Of a DNA stretch of 64,000 nucleotides, positions 10,864 to 21,739 are shown one piece after another (positions within the stretch are counted from its first letter, which is position 1; each line of letters opens with the position of its first letter). The position numbers and the translations under genes are program-made. Location of the stretch: positions 34,660,764-34,724,763 of the forward strand of contig NC_053497.1 of the NCBI RefSeq assembly GCF_905171775.1, in the 5' to 3' direction. The notes below the pieces were generated by a model that saw only the letters and a list, made by a program, of their open reading frames with translations, was not told the DNA's origin and did no database searches. This DNA is from Rana temporaria. Its lineage: Eukaryota > Chordata > Amphibia > Anura > Ranidae.

Positions 10864-11683
10864 CCCCGGCCCCCCCGTGAAAGGGCGGCGGCACGGCTTT
10901 CGCCTGAACCATCAGCTTAACCCACAACCCGATATCCTTCTGGTCCCATCGCAGAGCTGGCCTCACAGCCTTCCGTTGCCGGAACTGCTCGTCGTACCGG
11001 AGCCATGCCGTTCCCCCGTAGATCCTTTGAGCCTCGCTAATCGCATCCAGGTAGCCAAACAATCCCGAACAATTCTCCGGGGCCTTCTCCCCAATGACAC
11101 TCGCCAAAATGTGAAAGGCCTGCGTCCAGTTCACGATCGTCCTCGGGATCAGCCGGTATCGCCGACGCTCCTCTTCCTCCTTCTTGCTCTCGTCAGGCTT
11201 AATCTTGTCCAGATTGAACTTCTCAAGCGGAAGTAGCGAAAAAATTTCCACATACTCCCCCTTCCAAATCCTCTCCTTCACTTCCGCCTTCAAATGAGAG
11301 CCCAACGGCCCCTCATAGCAAATGTACAACTCAACTCTCGCCGAATCCGCCAGGCGAACACCGTCGACCACCGCACCGGCCACCACACCCCCCGTCCCAC
11401 CGCCAGCCACCGTTGCCGCAGGAGGAGTGGCAAGAGGCGCTGCCAAAACCGCCAGCCCCCCTGTCCCAGACACAACCGTCGAAACCGGCACCCCCAAAGA
11501 GGGTGCCGGCGAGACCGGCGGCGGAGCCGGCGCGGCCAGAGGCGCCGAAACTGCCGCCGCAACCGGAGCCACCAGCGAGGATGGCAACACAGCCGGTGCC
11601 TGAGCCGCCAGCGGAGGCGAAAATGCCGACCCTGCTAACCCCCCAGGGGGGAGCACCGGGTCGGCCACCCCCAGGGACGGCAA
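10781..11683 (-). CDS. Ngaro gag-like ORF, C-terminal part
   Basis: 300 codons in a frame shifted -1 from the upstream gag ORF. Residues 1-105 are Ala/Pro/Val-rich low complexity. From about 110 a folded-looking region follows (VELYICYEGPLGSHLKAEV, a KKEEEERRRYR basic stretch, then IVNWTQAFHILASVIGEK and AWLRYDEQFRQRKAVRP). The C-terminus is Gly/Ser-rich. This looks like the capsid-type core of a Ngaro gag. It overlaps the next gag frame by 49 bp and Pol by 83 bp. The start is the first ATG; the real start may be upstream through frameshifting. Confidence 0.65.
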   Translation of the reverse strand: MPSLGVADPVLPPGGLAGSAFSPPLAAQAPAVLPSSLVAPVAAAVSAPLAAPAPPPVSPAPSLGVPVSTVVSGTGGLAVLAAPLATPPAATVAGGGTGGVVAGAVVDGVRLADSARVELYICYEGPLGSHLKAEVKERIWKGEYVEIFSLLPLEKFNLDKIKPDESKKEEEERRRYRLIPRTIVNWTQAFHILASVIGEKAPENCSGLFGYLDAISEAQRIYGGTAWLRYDEQFRQRKAVRPALRWDQKDIGLWVKLMVQAKAVPPPFHGGAGGASSSSSSAAELDCLSPPCPGQSEVDS

Positions 11684-12813
11684 AACTCCCCCCCGCCCAC
11701 AGGCGGGCCCACCAAATTATTCTGTGCCACCCACGCCGGCACCGGGGAAATCCCTGCGCCAGCGGGGGGCACCATGGGGGACCTGAACGCCGCCAGGGCA
11801 GCCCATAAATGCTGCAGCAGCATATCGCCAGTGCCCGGTACCAACCCCCCCACCGTCGGAGACCCAGCACTAAAGGAGGGCACCCCAGCCCCGCCAGCCA
11901 AACCCCACCCCCCCCCAATCACCCCAGGGGGGGCACCACCACCCACCGAGCAAGAGCTTGACATTACAGGGACAGAAACACTGACAGGGACAGGGACAGT
12001 GACAGGGACAGGGGGAGAGACAGACAAGGAGCAAGACTCACCACGCGGCCCAGTTGGTTCTGCACGACCAGCCGTTTCTCCGGATCCCAGACGCGCCTCC
12101 ATCCTTCCTGACTCTCCGACCTGGACCTCTGACCCTGAGTCCGAAATCTCCCCCTCCGATCGGTGGTCCCCCTGGTCGGCAGGGGACGTTGCAGGCGCCG
12201 AAGGTCCCACTCGCGCTGCCGTGACGTCATAAACCCGCGACTCCCTCACACCGCGGCCGGATCCGACAGCATTCCCGCGTCCAGCACCCTGCCGTCCTGC
12301 AGGCACCGCTCCGGCTCTTCCGACATCCCTCCGACCATCCGCCCGTCTTCCTGCTGTGGCCGCGGCCGCCCGACTGGAGGAGCCCGCGCCAGACACCGCC
12401 TTCCTTCCACGCCGAGCGCCACCAGGTAGGGGGGAAGGCCCTGCCCGGCCCGCCGTCGAATCCAGTGCCTGCGAAGCAGGCCTGGAGGGTGACACCGAAG
12501 CCACCCTCCTGGCCGGGCCCCGCCGATGTTGGGGATTCCTCCCAGCTCTGGCAGCCAGAGCAGGGCGCTTCGCCACCGGACCTGGAGGGTCCGAAACCGG
12601 GCTCCCAGAGTGGCGGCTCGCCCCAGGGGTCACCTCAGGAGAATAGCGCGCCGGAGGCCTAGACCTCCGCGCACGTGGAGTAAGCGGGGCAGGTGAAGCA
12701 GAGCCCTGCCCCGACCCCTGCACTAGCACAGCTAGCTGAGAATTCAGCCACTGTGTCCCATTCTCTACCGCAGCTGAGCGCAGCTGCTCTACTAAGCCCT
12801 CAAACGCTTCCAT
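11635..12813 (-). CDS. Ngaro gag-like ORF, N-terminal part
   Basis: 392 codons starting MEAFEGLVEQLRS, a short helical N-terminus (residues 1-32), followed by a long disordered Ser/Pro/Arg/Gly-rich region with no clear domain. It is in the same frame as Pol but not as the 300-codon gag part. As the other two ORFs fit Ngaro order, this is probably the N-terminal half of one gag protein, either joined by -1 frameshifting or broken by a one-base indel in the G/C runs near 11640-11700. Composition is much richer in G+C and CpG than the surrounding intron-like DNA. Confidence 0.6.
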   Translation of the reverse strand: MEAFEGLVEQLRSAAVENGTQWLNSQLAVLVQGSGQGSASPAPLTPRARRSRPPARYSPEVTPGASRHSGSPVSDPPGPVAKRPALAARAGRNPQHRRGPARRVASVSPSRPASQALDSTAGRAGPSPLPGGARRGRKAVSGAGSSSRAAAATAGRRADGRRDVGRAGAVPAGRQGAGRGNAVGSGRGVRESRVYDVTAARVGPSAPATSPADQGDHRSEGEISDSGSEVQVGESGRMEARLGSGETAGRAEPTGPRGESCSLSVSPPVPVTVPVPVSVSVPVMSSSCSVGGGAPPGVIGGGWGLAGGAGVPSFSAGSPTVGGLVPGTGDMLLQHLWAALAAFRSPMVPPAGAGISPVPAWVAQNNLVGPPVGGGEFCRPWGWPTRCSPLGG

Positions 12814-13050
12814 GGCTGCACTACAAGTACAAAAACAACCTCCCTGCTAAATCCTCTCTGCTGGTTCTCACTTTCCTGCTCTGCTACCCGGGAATGAGCT
12901 GGGCCCACCCCCCAACCCGGGGTACTATACTCTGCCCCCTCCCTATTTTCAAATCACACCCCATCACCAGATTATTCAACCCCTCCTCAGACTACCCATT
13001 GGTGCTCTCCCCCCAGCTCCCCCAGTCATGCCGGCCCTCCACCTAGGTTC

Positions 13051-13369
13051 CCTTCTATTCCGGGCCTGTCCTTTCTGCTTTCCACCATGCAAAACGGCTC
13101 AGATGCTGGTGGAACGCAAGAAGAGGAGTAACAGGAAATGGCATTTTCAAACCTGGATTACTGTATTTTGGAGGTCAAAAGGAAAAACGAGGTAAAGTGA
13201 TATTTAAATGCTCTAGCTTACAGCAATCAATTGATCTAATAAAAAACGAACCTTTAGTGTTCCTTTAAGTGGGTCAAAAAGTTTTTTTTTTAGAGTGGTA
13301 ATAGTTTAGAACTGTTGCCAGGTTTGTATAGCTGTCTGTGTCCCCGTTAGGGACATTTACTTTGTCTGA
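13051..13369. other. No recognisable feature
   Basis: Short stretch between the Ngaro 5' region and the next foldback; it may contain the unrecognised Ngaro terminal repeat. No frame of note. Confidence 0.3.
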
Positions 13370-13759
13370 TGCCCTGTACACACGACCGGTTTTCCCGTCG
13401 GAATAAACTCAGACGGTTTTCCCGACGGAGTCCCGACGGAATTCCACTCAAGCTGTCTTGCATACACACGGTCACACCAAATTCCGACCGTCAAGAACGC
13501 GGTGACGTACAACACTACAACGAGCCGAGAAAAATGAAGTTCAATGCTTCTGAGCATGCATCGACTTAATTATGAGCATGCATGGTTTTTAGTCCGTCGG
13601 AATTGCATCCAGACGAACGGAAATTCCGATCGAAATTTTTTTCATCAGAAAAATTAAGAACATGTTCTCTATCTAATTCCGTCGGAATTTCCGACAGAAA
13701 AAGTCTGATGGGGCATACACATGGACGGAATATCCGATGAAAAGCTTCCGTCTGACTTA
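13370..13759. mobile_element. Family A foldback truncated by the LINE
   Basis: Starts TGCCCTGTACACACGACCG. It matches the copy at 41126-41525 through GATGAAAAGCTTCCGTCTGACTT, then ends abruptly where LINE sequence begins. The expected CGTGTGTACGCGGCA right end is missing. Confidence 0.75.
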
Positions 13760-16700
13760 GAGAGAAAGGGAAGACAGTATACATGCCCCATATTAAGGGG
13801 GAAAAGGGACAATTACTCTCACTTCCCAAAGATATAGCCCAGAGGTTTAGAGAATACTGTCCCTCTATAACCTAACTCCAACTCAGGGAAATCAGAACAC
13901 GATGGAAGAATACCTTCTCTCAACACACTTGCCTAGGTTATCATCACCAGACCATAACAAAATAGAAACACCTATATCAGTAGAGGAACTAGAGACAGTG
14001 ATGAAGACAGTTAAACATGGGAAGGCTCCGGGACCAGACGGATTTACGATCCAATACTATAAATGTTTTTTCCCAACGTTGGGGGCATACATGACAAGGG
14101 CCTTCAATGAGATCGGCCGGGCCTCCGCACTTCTACCGGAGGCACTTATGGCATATATTTCAGAAATTCTGAAGGAGGGGAAAGACCTGGCGGAGTGCGG
14201 GAGCTATCGCCCGATCTCATTGCTGAATATAGATCTAAAACTCTTTACGAAACTGCTTGCTTATCGTCTACAGCCCTTGCTAACTCAAATGGTACACGAG
14301 ACCAGGTCGGATTTATCCCTACCTGAGAGGCAAGGGATAATACCGTAAAGGTTCTCAATTTGGTACATTATGCCAATAAAACAAAAACGCCCTCTATTTT
14401 TTTGAGTACGGACGCGGAAAAATTGTTCAACAGGGTCAGTTGGAGTTTTATGTTTGAAGGGGAATAGGAGAACACATGCGGAAATGGATAGCAGGAGTAA
14501 ATGCAACATCCCGGGCATCGGTAAAAGTAAACGGTATCTACTCGGAAAACTTTAAAATTTCAAATGGGACGCGCCAGGGGTGTCCACTATCCCAGATGTT
14601 GTTTGCACTCTCATTAGAACCTCTTTTGAATTGGGCTGGCAAAACCCAGATATACAGGGTCTTTGAATAGGTGATCAGAAATATAAAATCTCTGCCTATG
14701 CAGACAACCTGTTGTTCTCACTATCCTGCCCCCCAGGTCTCATTGCCAAACTTGATGAAGGAAGTGGAAGGGTATGGGACATTAGCAGGTCTGAAGATCA
14801 ACTATGCGAAATCAGAAGCGATGGGGGTAGCCCTCCCTATAAAAGTACAGCAAAACATACAACCCAAGTTTAAGTTTAAGTGGGTAGGGTCAACATTGAA
14901 CTATCTAGGGATAAACATACCATCAAGACTAGAGAAGGTATTTGCGGTAAATTTCCCACCAGTATACAAAGAAGTATGTTCCTTATTAGATAAATGGCAA
15001 CAGGGATTTCACTCATGGTTTGGTCGCTGTAACATCATCAAAATGAATATATTGCCCAAATTTTTGTATTTGTTTTAAGCCATACCAATAGGAATTCCGG
15101 GGGCCTATTTTAAGCAAGTAAATACGCTTTTTACCTAAGTTCATCTGGGCCAATAAACGACCAAGGATAAATAGAAATCAAATGACCCTTCCCAAGTGCT
15201 ACGGGCGCTTAGCACAGGGTTTGACAAATTTGCTTGGAATCTAGGAACCAGCTAAAAAAGTTAGGAGCCAGAAAACGCGCCCCGTCCCGCCAAGCTTGCG
15301 CGCAGAAGCGAACACATACCTGAGTAGCGCCCGCATATGTAAACGGTATTCAAACCACACATGTAAGGTATCGCCACGATCGTTAGAGCGAGAGCAATAA
15401 TTCTAGCCCTAGACCTCCTCTGTAACTCAAAACATGCAACCTGTAGAATTTTTTAAACGTTGCCTATTCCACGAGCGGACGCAATTTTGAAGCGTGACAT
15501 GTTGGGTATCAATTTACGCGGCGTAACATTATCTTTCACAATATAAAAAAAATTGGGATAACTTTACTGTTGTCTTATTTTTTCATTTAAAAAAGTGTAT
15601 TTTTTCCCCAAAAAAGTGCGCTTGTAAGACCGCTGCGCAAATACGGTGTGACAGAAAGTATTGCAACGATCGCCATTTTATTCTCTAGGGTGTTAGAATA
15701 AAAAAATATATATATATAATGTTTGGGGGTTCTAATTAGAGGGAAGGAGATGGCAGTGGAAACAGTGAAGAAAACACATTAGAACTGCTGTTTTACTTGT
15801 AATGCCAACGGCCACCACCAGATGGCGCAAGGTCACAGAAGTAAGCTTGGGCCTTCACAAGTCTGCAAAGCCGCGGCCTCAATTACCGGCCGTCATGGGC
15901 CCGCCGCGATAGCGTGGCGGGGGAGGTGGGGGCACACGGAGAAACAGGATCCTGTGCCTCCGTGCGCCCACGCCACGCGATTGCGGCGGGCCCACGACGG
16001 CTGGCAATTGCGACCGGATATTGTCGAGCCCTGGCTTAGCAGTTCCAGATGTGTCTAAATATCACCAAGCAGTTTACTTGGGAAGAGTCATAGATTGGCA
16101 CAGACACAAAGACCTCAAACTATGGATAGAATTGGAGCAGAAGATGAGTCAGGTGCCTTTGGGCAGAGCACCTAAGATGTTCTGGCAAATTAGCTGGAAC
16201 ATCTTAAAAAACATCCCTTTATAGGACCAACGTTAGCTATAAGTGCAAAAATCTGCCAAAACCCTAAATACTCGTCAAAGTATTCCCCAATATACCCAGT
16301 ACTGGGAAACCCAAGTTTTGGACCGGGGATGGAAATGGGGGCCTTTCAGAAATTTTGAGAGAGGGACTATAGCCAGTTATCACACTTTCTTCAATCAGAC
16401 ATGGCCCACAATCTCAGCCCTGACGCACCCAGGGGGCCTATTTGAAATACAACACTGGCAGGCAATACAACTGCGACACTTTCTGGAGTCACTGGCACCA
16501 ATAAGTAGGTTTAAACGGGAACTGACTAAATTTGAAACATACTGTAATGAGAAGGAACCCCTCAATCGAATAATTTCAAAGATATATACGTTGCTAATAG
16601 CCCCACTAGAGAACTATGAGATGCCAGCAATCAATAAGTGGGGGAGGGACCTCAATAAGATCTTTATACCAGCCCAGTCTCAAAAGATGATATACCTGGC

Positions 16701-16855
16701 TTTAAATACATCAATATGTACCAGAACGCAGGAATCAAATTACAAATTATTGACCAGGTGGTATTATACACCAGCAAAACTAGGACGTTTTTTTCCTGAG
16801 GCCTCAGACCTGTGCTGGAGATGCAACGTAGAGCGAGGAACTCTGCTACCATAGG
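13760..16855 (+). pseudogene. LINE ORF2 ruin (Tx1/L1-like reverse transcriptase)
   Basis: Broken reading frames follow LINE ORF2 order. The reverse transcriptase N-part is 13902-14348 (KHGKAPGPDGF, YRPISLLNIDLK). Next come a DAEKLFNRV palm motif near 14410, NGTRQGCPLS near 14560, a YADN variant of YADD near 14700 (second Asp changed to Asn), and the downstream KLFTKL/LNYLGI blocks. After an 819-bp hAT insertion it resumes at 16042 (AVPDVSKYHQAVYLGRVIDW) and ends with a CWRC motif near 16815. Multiple frameshifts and stops make it inactive. It is 5'-truncated, and its left edge cuts a family A foldback. Confidence 0.85.
15215..16033. mobile_element. hAT-type non-autonomous element in the LINE
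   Basis: Ends CAGGGTTTGACAAAT and TTGTCGAGCCCTG form short terminal inverted repeats. The 8-bp duplication GCTTAGCA at 15207-15214 and 16034-16041 is exact. Removing one copy plus the element restores the LINE frame. It lacks a transposase. Part of it (about 15280-15545) is similar to 25262-25600. Confidence 0.9.
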
Positions 16856-16977
16856 CCTGCGCACGGGGTGTGCCTGGACACACCCTAATGCCCAGGCACA
16901 TCCAACACACCCCAGGACTTTTTTTTTCAGCAGAATGTGAAGCAGATGTGCAGGTTCTCTATTTCAGCACCTCGGGT

Positions 16978-17905
16978 CAGTGCCGGCCCAAGACATTGTG
17001 CTGCCTGGGATCAAGAATGAAATGCTGCCCCCCCCCCCCCGGAAAAAAAATCACGCCAATCAAAAGGCCCCAACATTCATTATTTTATATCATGATAACT
17101 AAAGGGGACCCGTCATAGCTCTATACATGTATAAAGGAGTATAAAGAGGACCTGTCATGGCTCTATAAATGTATATAGGACTATAAAGAGTACTTGACAT
17201 GGCTCTATACATGTATAAAGGAGTATAACGAGGGCCTGTCATGGCTCTATAGATGTATAAAGAGGACCTGTCATGGCTCTATAAATGTATATAGGACTAT
17301 AAAGAGTACTTTACATGGCTCTATACATGTATAAAGGAGTATAACGAGGGCCTGTCATGGCTCTATAGATGTATAAAGAGTACCTGTCATGGCTCTATAC
17401 ATGTATATAGAGGACCTGTCGAGACTCTTTACATGTAAAGGAATATAAAGAGGACCTGCCATGGCTCTATAAATGTATAAAGGAGTAAAAAGAGGACCTG
17501 TCATGGCTCTATACATGTATAAAGGAGTATAACGAGTCACGTATAAAGAGGGCCTGTCATGGCTCTATACATGCATATAGGCGTATAAAAGGACCTGCCA
17601 TGGCTCTATACATGTATCCAGGAGTATAAAGGGACCTGTGAATTGCCGGCGGCCACAATAACTTTTGCGCAAACTAATCAATGTACGCTAAATGTGTTTT
17701 TTTTTTTTTTGCTACAAAAAATATGTAGAAGAATACATATTGGCCTAAACTGAAGAAAATAGTTTATTTTTCTAAATTTTGGGGATATTTTTTATAGCAA
17801 AAAGTTAACAAATATATATATTTATAGCACAAAAAATATGCTGCCCCCTAAAAGTGCTGCCTGGTACCCATGGTACCACCCGGTCCCATCATAGGGCCGG
17901 CCCTG
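16978..17905. mobile_element. hAT-type element carrying a minisatellite
   Basis: Terminal words CAGTGCCGGCCC and GGGCCGGCCCTG are flanked by the exact 8-bp duplication CCTCGGGT (16970-16977 and 17906-17913). The interior holds the tandem repeat at 17105-17640 and an AT-rich segment like the 1-kb TTAA family. No transposase. Confidence 0.9.
17105..17640. repeat. Minisatellite of CTCTATACATGTATAAAGG-type units
   Basis: Degenerate tandem units of about 30-65 bp carrying GACCTGTCATGGCTCTATA and ATGTATAAAGGAGTATAA. Short open frames here are repeat artefacts. Confidence 0.8.
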
Positions 17906-17913
17906 CCTCGGGT

Positions 17914-18687
17914 AATAAACAATGGCAGCGCTGCTACTCTGCGAGTGGGACTACTTTTAAGTTTGCTGTGAGTTCAGCCCCTGATCGCGGAGTGAGCGGA
18001 CAAGAGGCCGCATTTGCCGATGCTACTTCTATAGTTCCGGCTACAGCGCCCCTGACAGCTGAATATCACTCCGCTCCCTGCTTTCAGGGGTGCTGTGGCA
18101 GGAACTATAGAAGTAACAACAGGGCTGAATTAACCCCACTGATTTTGTCACCTACCCGCAGCCCACCACTGCCTTTTGTCAGCTGCAGAGAAAACATTGT
18201 TTGCCAGGACCAACCCAGGCAGAGGAGGAGGATGTGACTTTCTCCTCTCTGCTCTGCCTCCGAGTGACCCGCCTCCCGGCTTCTGTCTTGCAGTGAATAC
18301 CGACAATGGAATAGACTGAGGTGAAGGAGACCCGCTGGGACTTGGGACTCAAGACGTGTCACGCCAATCTCTTCTCTGATGCAGCATTTGGGGGGAAACT
18401 GTCTCTCTCCTCGGGTTCCTGTCTGGCTGAGTCAGTCGGGGCTTTCACAGATGAAGGACAGGTGGGAGGAGCAGGAAGAGGAAGAGATCATCACAGTGCA
18501 CCCTCCATCTCTTTCCCCCTGTCCAGCAGACAGCACATCTCTCCCTGGGGATGACTGAAAATTTCAGCCTTTACCTGTGAGTACTCACCTTCGTTCTCTG
18601 CCTTTTCCACTGTACAATTCTGTGCTGTAAACTTGCCCTGTACTTTGCAGGACAGGGTTACTGAAAGAGAAAGTAACATTCTTCAAC
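17914..18687. other. No recognisable feature
   Basis: GC-richer sequence including a pair of inverted words (CTATAGTTCC and GGAACTATAG near 18035-18110). No supported exon, promoter or repeat family. Confidence 0.35.
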
Positions 18688-18843
18688 AGTTTAGGAATTC
18701 CTGGGGCTTCTGAGGTGTTACATAAATGTATTCCGCATACACATTATATCCTGTTAAAATCATTCTTTTTTAATAACATACGGCATGTGTGTATATGGAA
18801 TACATCTATGAAGCACCTCAGGAGTCCCAGGAATTCCTAAACT
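18688..18843. repeat. Isolated 156-bp hairpin
   Basis: Arms of about 58 bp starting AGTTTAGGAATTCCTGGG pair with the inverse ending CCCAGGAATTCCTAAACT, with few mismatches and a loop of about 40 bp. It could be a tiny MITE or a miRNA-precursor-like hairpin; no target duplication is evident. Confidence 0.65.
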
Positions 18844-19060
18844 ATCAAAAAGCTTATCATAATAATACACCCCAACTCCAGGACAGTAAAAAAGTCCAGC
18901 CTTGCAGTGTGTGGGGGGAGGGGGGGGATAACCTCGTTCACTTACCTGATTCTAATCTCTCTTCCTTCATCCCAAAACTGTGACATGGTCACATACCATA
19001 CAGAGACATTAACCCTGTATGGTGTGATGGGGAGGTTGGAGTGTGACCACAGCTAGTAAC

Positions 19061-19235
19061 TTAACCACTTGCCAATGTAGAATCCTGACTGGACGTCATA
19101 TGACGGGGGTGCGCATCGCTGCGATCGTTGATGCAGGGTGTCAGTCTGACACCCCGCAACACCGATCAAGGTAAAGAGTCTCTCACGGAGACTCTTTACC
19201 ACGTGATCAGCCGTGTCCAATCACTAGCGATGTGC
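19061..19235 (-). mobile_element. Fragment of the 1-kb TTAA family (family C)
   Basis: TTAACCACTTGCC followed by GACGTCATATGACG and GGTAAAGAGTCTCTC matches, inverted, the right end of 59707-60662. It is cut by a family B fragment. Confidence 0.7.
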
Positions 19236-19389
19236 CCTTACGCCCGGCTATTTAGCATAGCGCCCGCGCAATTTACGGAGCTACTGCTCCGTGAATCGCG
19301 GGCATATCAAAATATTTGCGTGGGCGCAGAGCAAAAATCGTTGCCCTTTGCCCACGCAAATATTGCGTGGATCTACCTGAATCTGGCCC
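19236..19389. mobile_element. Family B foldback, right part only
   Basis: Ends GGATCTACCTGAATCTGGCCC, as in complete copies, preceded by GCCCGCGCAATTTACGG-type words. The left half is absent. Confidence 0.6.
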
Positions 19390-20562
19390 AGTGTCTGCAG
19401 GAGTCTGACACTCCTCTGATTGTGGGTGTAATACTTTGCAGTCTCCAGTTTAAAAAAATAATAAATGCCCTAGCAAAAATCTATCCATTTATAATTTTTT
19501 AATAAAAAAAGCCCACCCTTTTTTTATGCCAATTCACAGGCTCTAATCATGTGCTTCTAAAAAAAAAAAAAAAACCCCCATTGGAATCCATGCGTCCCTG
19601 CATGTAGATTAAGGGCCAGGCGCATAGATTAGGGAGGCAGCGCCCCGCATGGACGGACCGCCACTGATATGGACTATATCAGTAGTATGCACATATCTGT
19701 GATTTTATTTTGATTACTTTGATATAATGTATGTTTTGACACAATATAGAGGTTGTGCAACACCGATACATTTAATTAATGTCCAGGAATCTCCTCTCTG
19801 TGCTCTTGATTGCCGGGCTGCATCAAATGACAGCAATTTTTGCAGCATGGCTTGACTGCTAACATCCAAACAACTTTGGGGATTACATATAGGCTAGGAT
19901 TGGGAAAACAAGCTGGACAATAGAAAAGAGAAAGTTTTTTTTTTTTTTTTTCAAAATGCTACAAATTTTAGGACAGATTTGGAATTCATTTTAAATAACA
20001 CATTTTTGATCGCAGGTTGGTAAAAGCAGGAATAAAGCAAACACATCAAATTTTATAAAGAAAAAAATACATTTATAAAGTACCTTGCTGCTAGTTATCA
20101 GAGAGTAACCACCAAAGACTTATGCAATCTTGCCCTCTGCTGGTCAGTTATGGCAAGTGCAATACCACTGGCTCTGCAAATCAAGTCTTCTATTATAACA
20201 AAGATACTCATTTTACAGGGGTTGAGGGGTTGACCTATTCACACACCCATGCACAGGACCGTCTTTGCCAGCATGGGATGCATTTGTGTTTGGAGAAACG
20301 CATTTACACAGCTATCAAATTGGGACCAGTGGCTCTATATATGCAAACTCTGCCACCCAATAGACATGAATGGGACTGCCTGCATGCAGATACACGGAAC
20401 ACCTGTGCATCCCATGTGGGGAAAGATGGCCCTATGTATGGTGGCACAGATAGATATGTTGCATGAAGCCTAAAAGTGGCTCTAAACTTTAGTTTAAAAA
20501 TATATATATATTCAAGTATGTATTCATTAAAAAAAAAGTCCCTTCTATTGTTCTCAGCCTCC
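19390..20562. other. No gene seen; AT-rich, low complexity
   Basis: Poly-A and poly-T runs, with some similarity to family C interiors near 19440-19530. No supported exon. Confidence 0.35.
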
Positions 20563-21436
20563 TTAACCCTCCTGGAGGGTGTTCCCGAGTCTGACTCGGG
20601 GTGAGATTTTCCTGCTGCGAGCGGTAACCCTGAGTCAGACTCGGGCTCGCCTCGCTGGATCCACAGACAGTGTTTACTTACCTTGTCCCTGGATCCAGCG
20701 ATGCCACCGCGCTGTGTGAGCGAGCGTGTGCTTGCTCGATTCACACAGCGTCCTCCTGTGCCGCCGATCTCCGTTCCCTGCGACGTTACGACGCACGGGA
20801 GCGGAGAACGGCGCCAAATTCAAAAACGTAAACAAACACAATACACACAGTATACTGTAATCTTATAGATTTCAGTACTGTATGTAAAAAATACACCCCC
20901 CCTTGTCCCTAGTGGTCTGCCCAGTGTCCTACATGTTCTTTTATATAATAAATACTGTTCTTTCTGCCTGCAAACTGTAGATTGTCCATAGCAACCAAAA
21001 GTGTCCCTTTATGTCAAAAATGGTTTTAGAGCAGCTAGAAAACAGCGATAATAAATTATAATCACTTGCAGAATTGTGCGATAGCGATTTGTGGGAAATT
21101 CGTCATAAAAAAATAAAAGTAATGACAGCGACAATTCTGCAATTGAGCACATTTCAGTGATTTTGAGTTGATTACATTATTGAATCATTTTTATTATAAT
21201 TATATTATTATTTGTTATAATTATTTATAATTATTTATTATATTATAATTTATAAATTTTGTTTTTAAAAAAAATGTCATAACCGGGATGCCTACTAGAC
21301 TCTTGTTTGGTCAGATTTAAGTGAGTTATTCCTAAAAATTACAGACCTACAGTATAAAACGCCAAATTTCCTTGCAAATAATGGTACCGCTTTCAGCACC
21401 TTTTTTCTGAAAGAATCATACCGCCAGGGAGGTTAA
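20563..21436. mobile_element. piggyBac-like TTAA element
   Basis: TTAA then CCCTCCTGGAGGGT, and ACCGCCAGGGAGG then TTAA. The CCCT start and TTAA target fit piggyBac-type non-autonomous elements. A GAGTCTGACTCGGG hairpin lies near the left end. No transposase. Confidence 0.7.
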
Positions 21437-21544
21437 TATCTCCAATCTTCTGTTTTATGTTGATGCTGCTGCTGGAGTTTTTAAAGCATGGGATTGCCAC
21501 ACCAGTTGTATAGTTCTTTTAAAGATCTTTATTTTGTAACAGCC

Positions 21545-21581
21545 AACATGTTTCGGGGGCTCAGCACTCCCCCTTCATCAG
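21545..21581 (-). ncRNA. Hammerhead-ribozyme-like motif
   Basis: Minus strand: the conserved core CTGATGA (21581-21575), a stem II of five G-C pairs (21573-21569 with 21559-21555) closing a 9-base loop, GAA, then the self-complementary stem III ACATGT and a T at the cleavage-type position. Such short self-complementary stem III hammerheads are known in Penelope-like and related elements. Stem I pairing is poor here, so cleavage activity is doubtful. Adjacent sequence has AATAAAG, fitting the end of a retroelement. Confidence 0.45.
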
Positions 21582-21739
21582 ACCTAAAAACCAGATGATG
21601 TAGGCCAGGGGTGCCCAACCTGTGGCCCGGCGGCCACATGTGGCCCGCGGAGCCCTCTGATGTGGCCCACAACCTTCTGCTCTAGGATGGAATAGAATAG
21701 AATACTGTTTATAAAGGTAAGTTTATTACTAAAATCACA

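Larger units (their letters stand above)
7345..13050 (-). mobile_element. Ngaro-type (DIRS order) tyrosine-recombinase retrotransposon
   Basis: In minus-strand order, gag-like frames (12813 to 10781), a fused RT/RNase H/tyrosine recombinase (10863 to 8470) and an SGNH hydrolase (8442 to 7735) match the Ngaro layout. The tyrosine recombinase replaces an integrase, so integration would be by site-specific recombination and no target duplication is expected. A split direct repeat, expected for Ngaro, was not found, so the ends are estimates; the left end abuts the element at 6815-7340. The long intact pol frame suggests recent activity. Confidence 0.8.

Noticed and set aside
7928..12646. Plus-strand frames of up to 181 codons across the Ngaro element
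   Set aside because: They are antisense shadows of the GC-rich minus-strand gag, Pol and hydrolase frames, with no domain.
19128..19502. 124-codon frame
   Set aside because: It crosses the junction of two repeat fragments (family C and family B), so it is not a gene.
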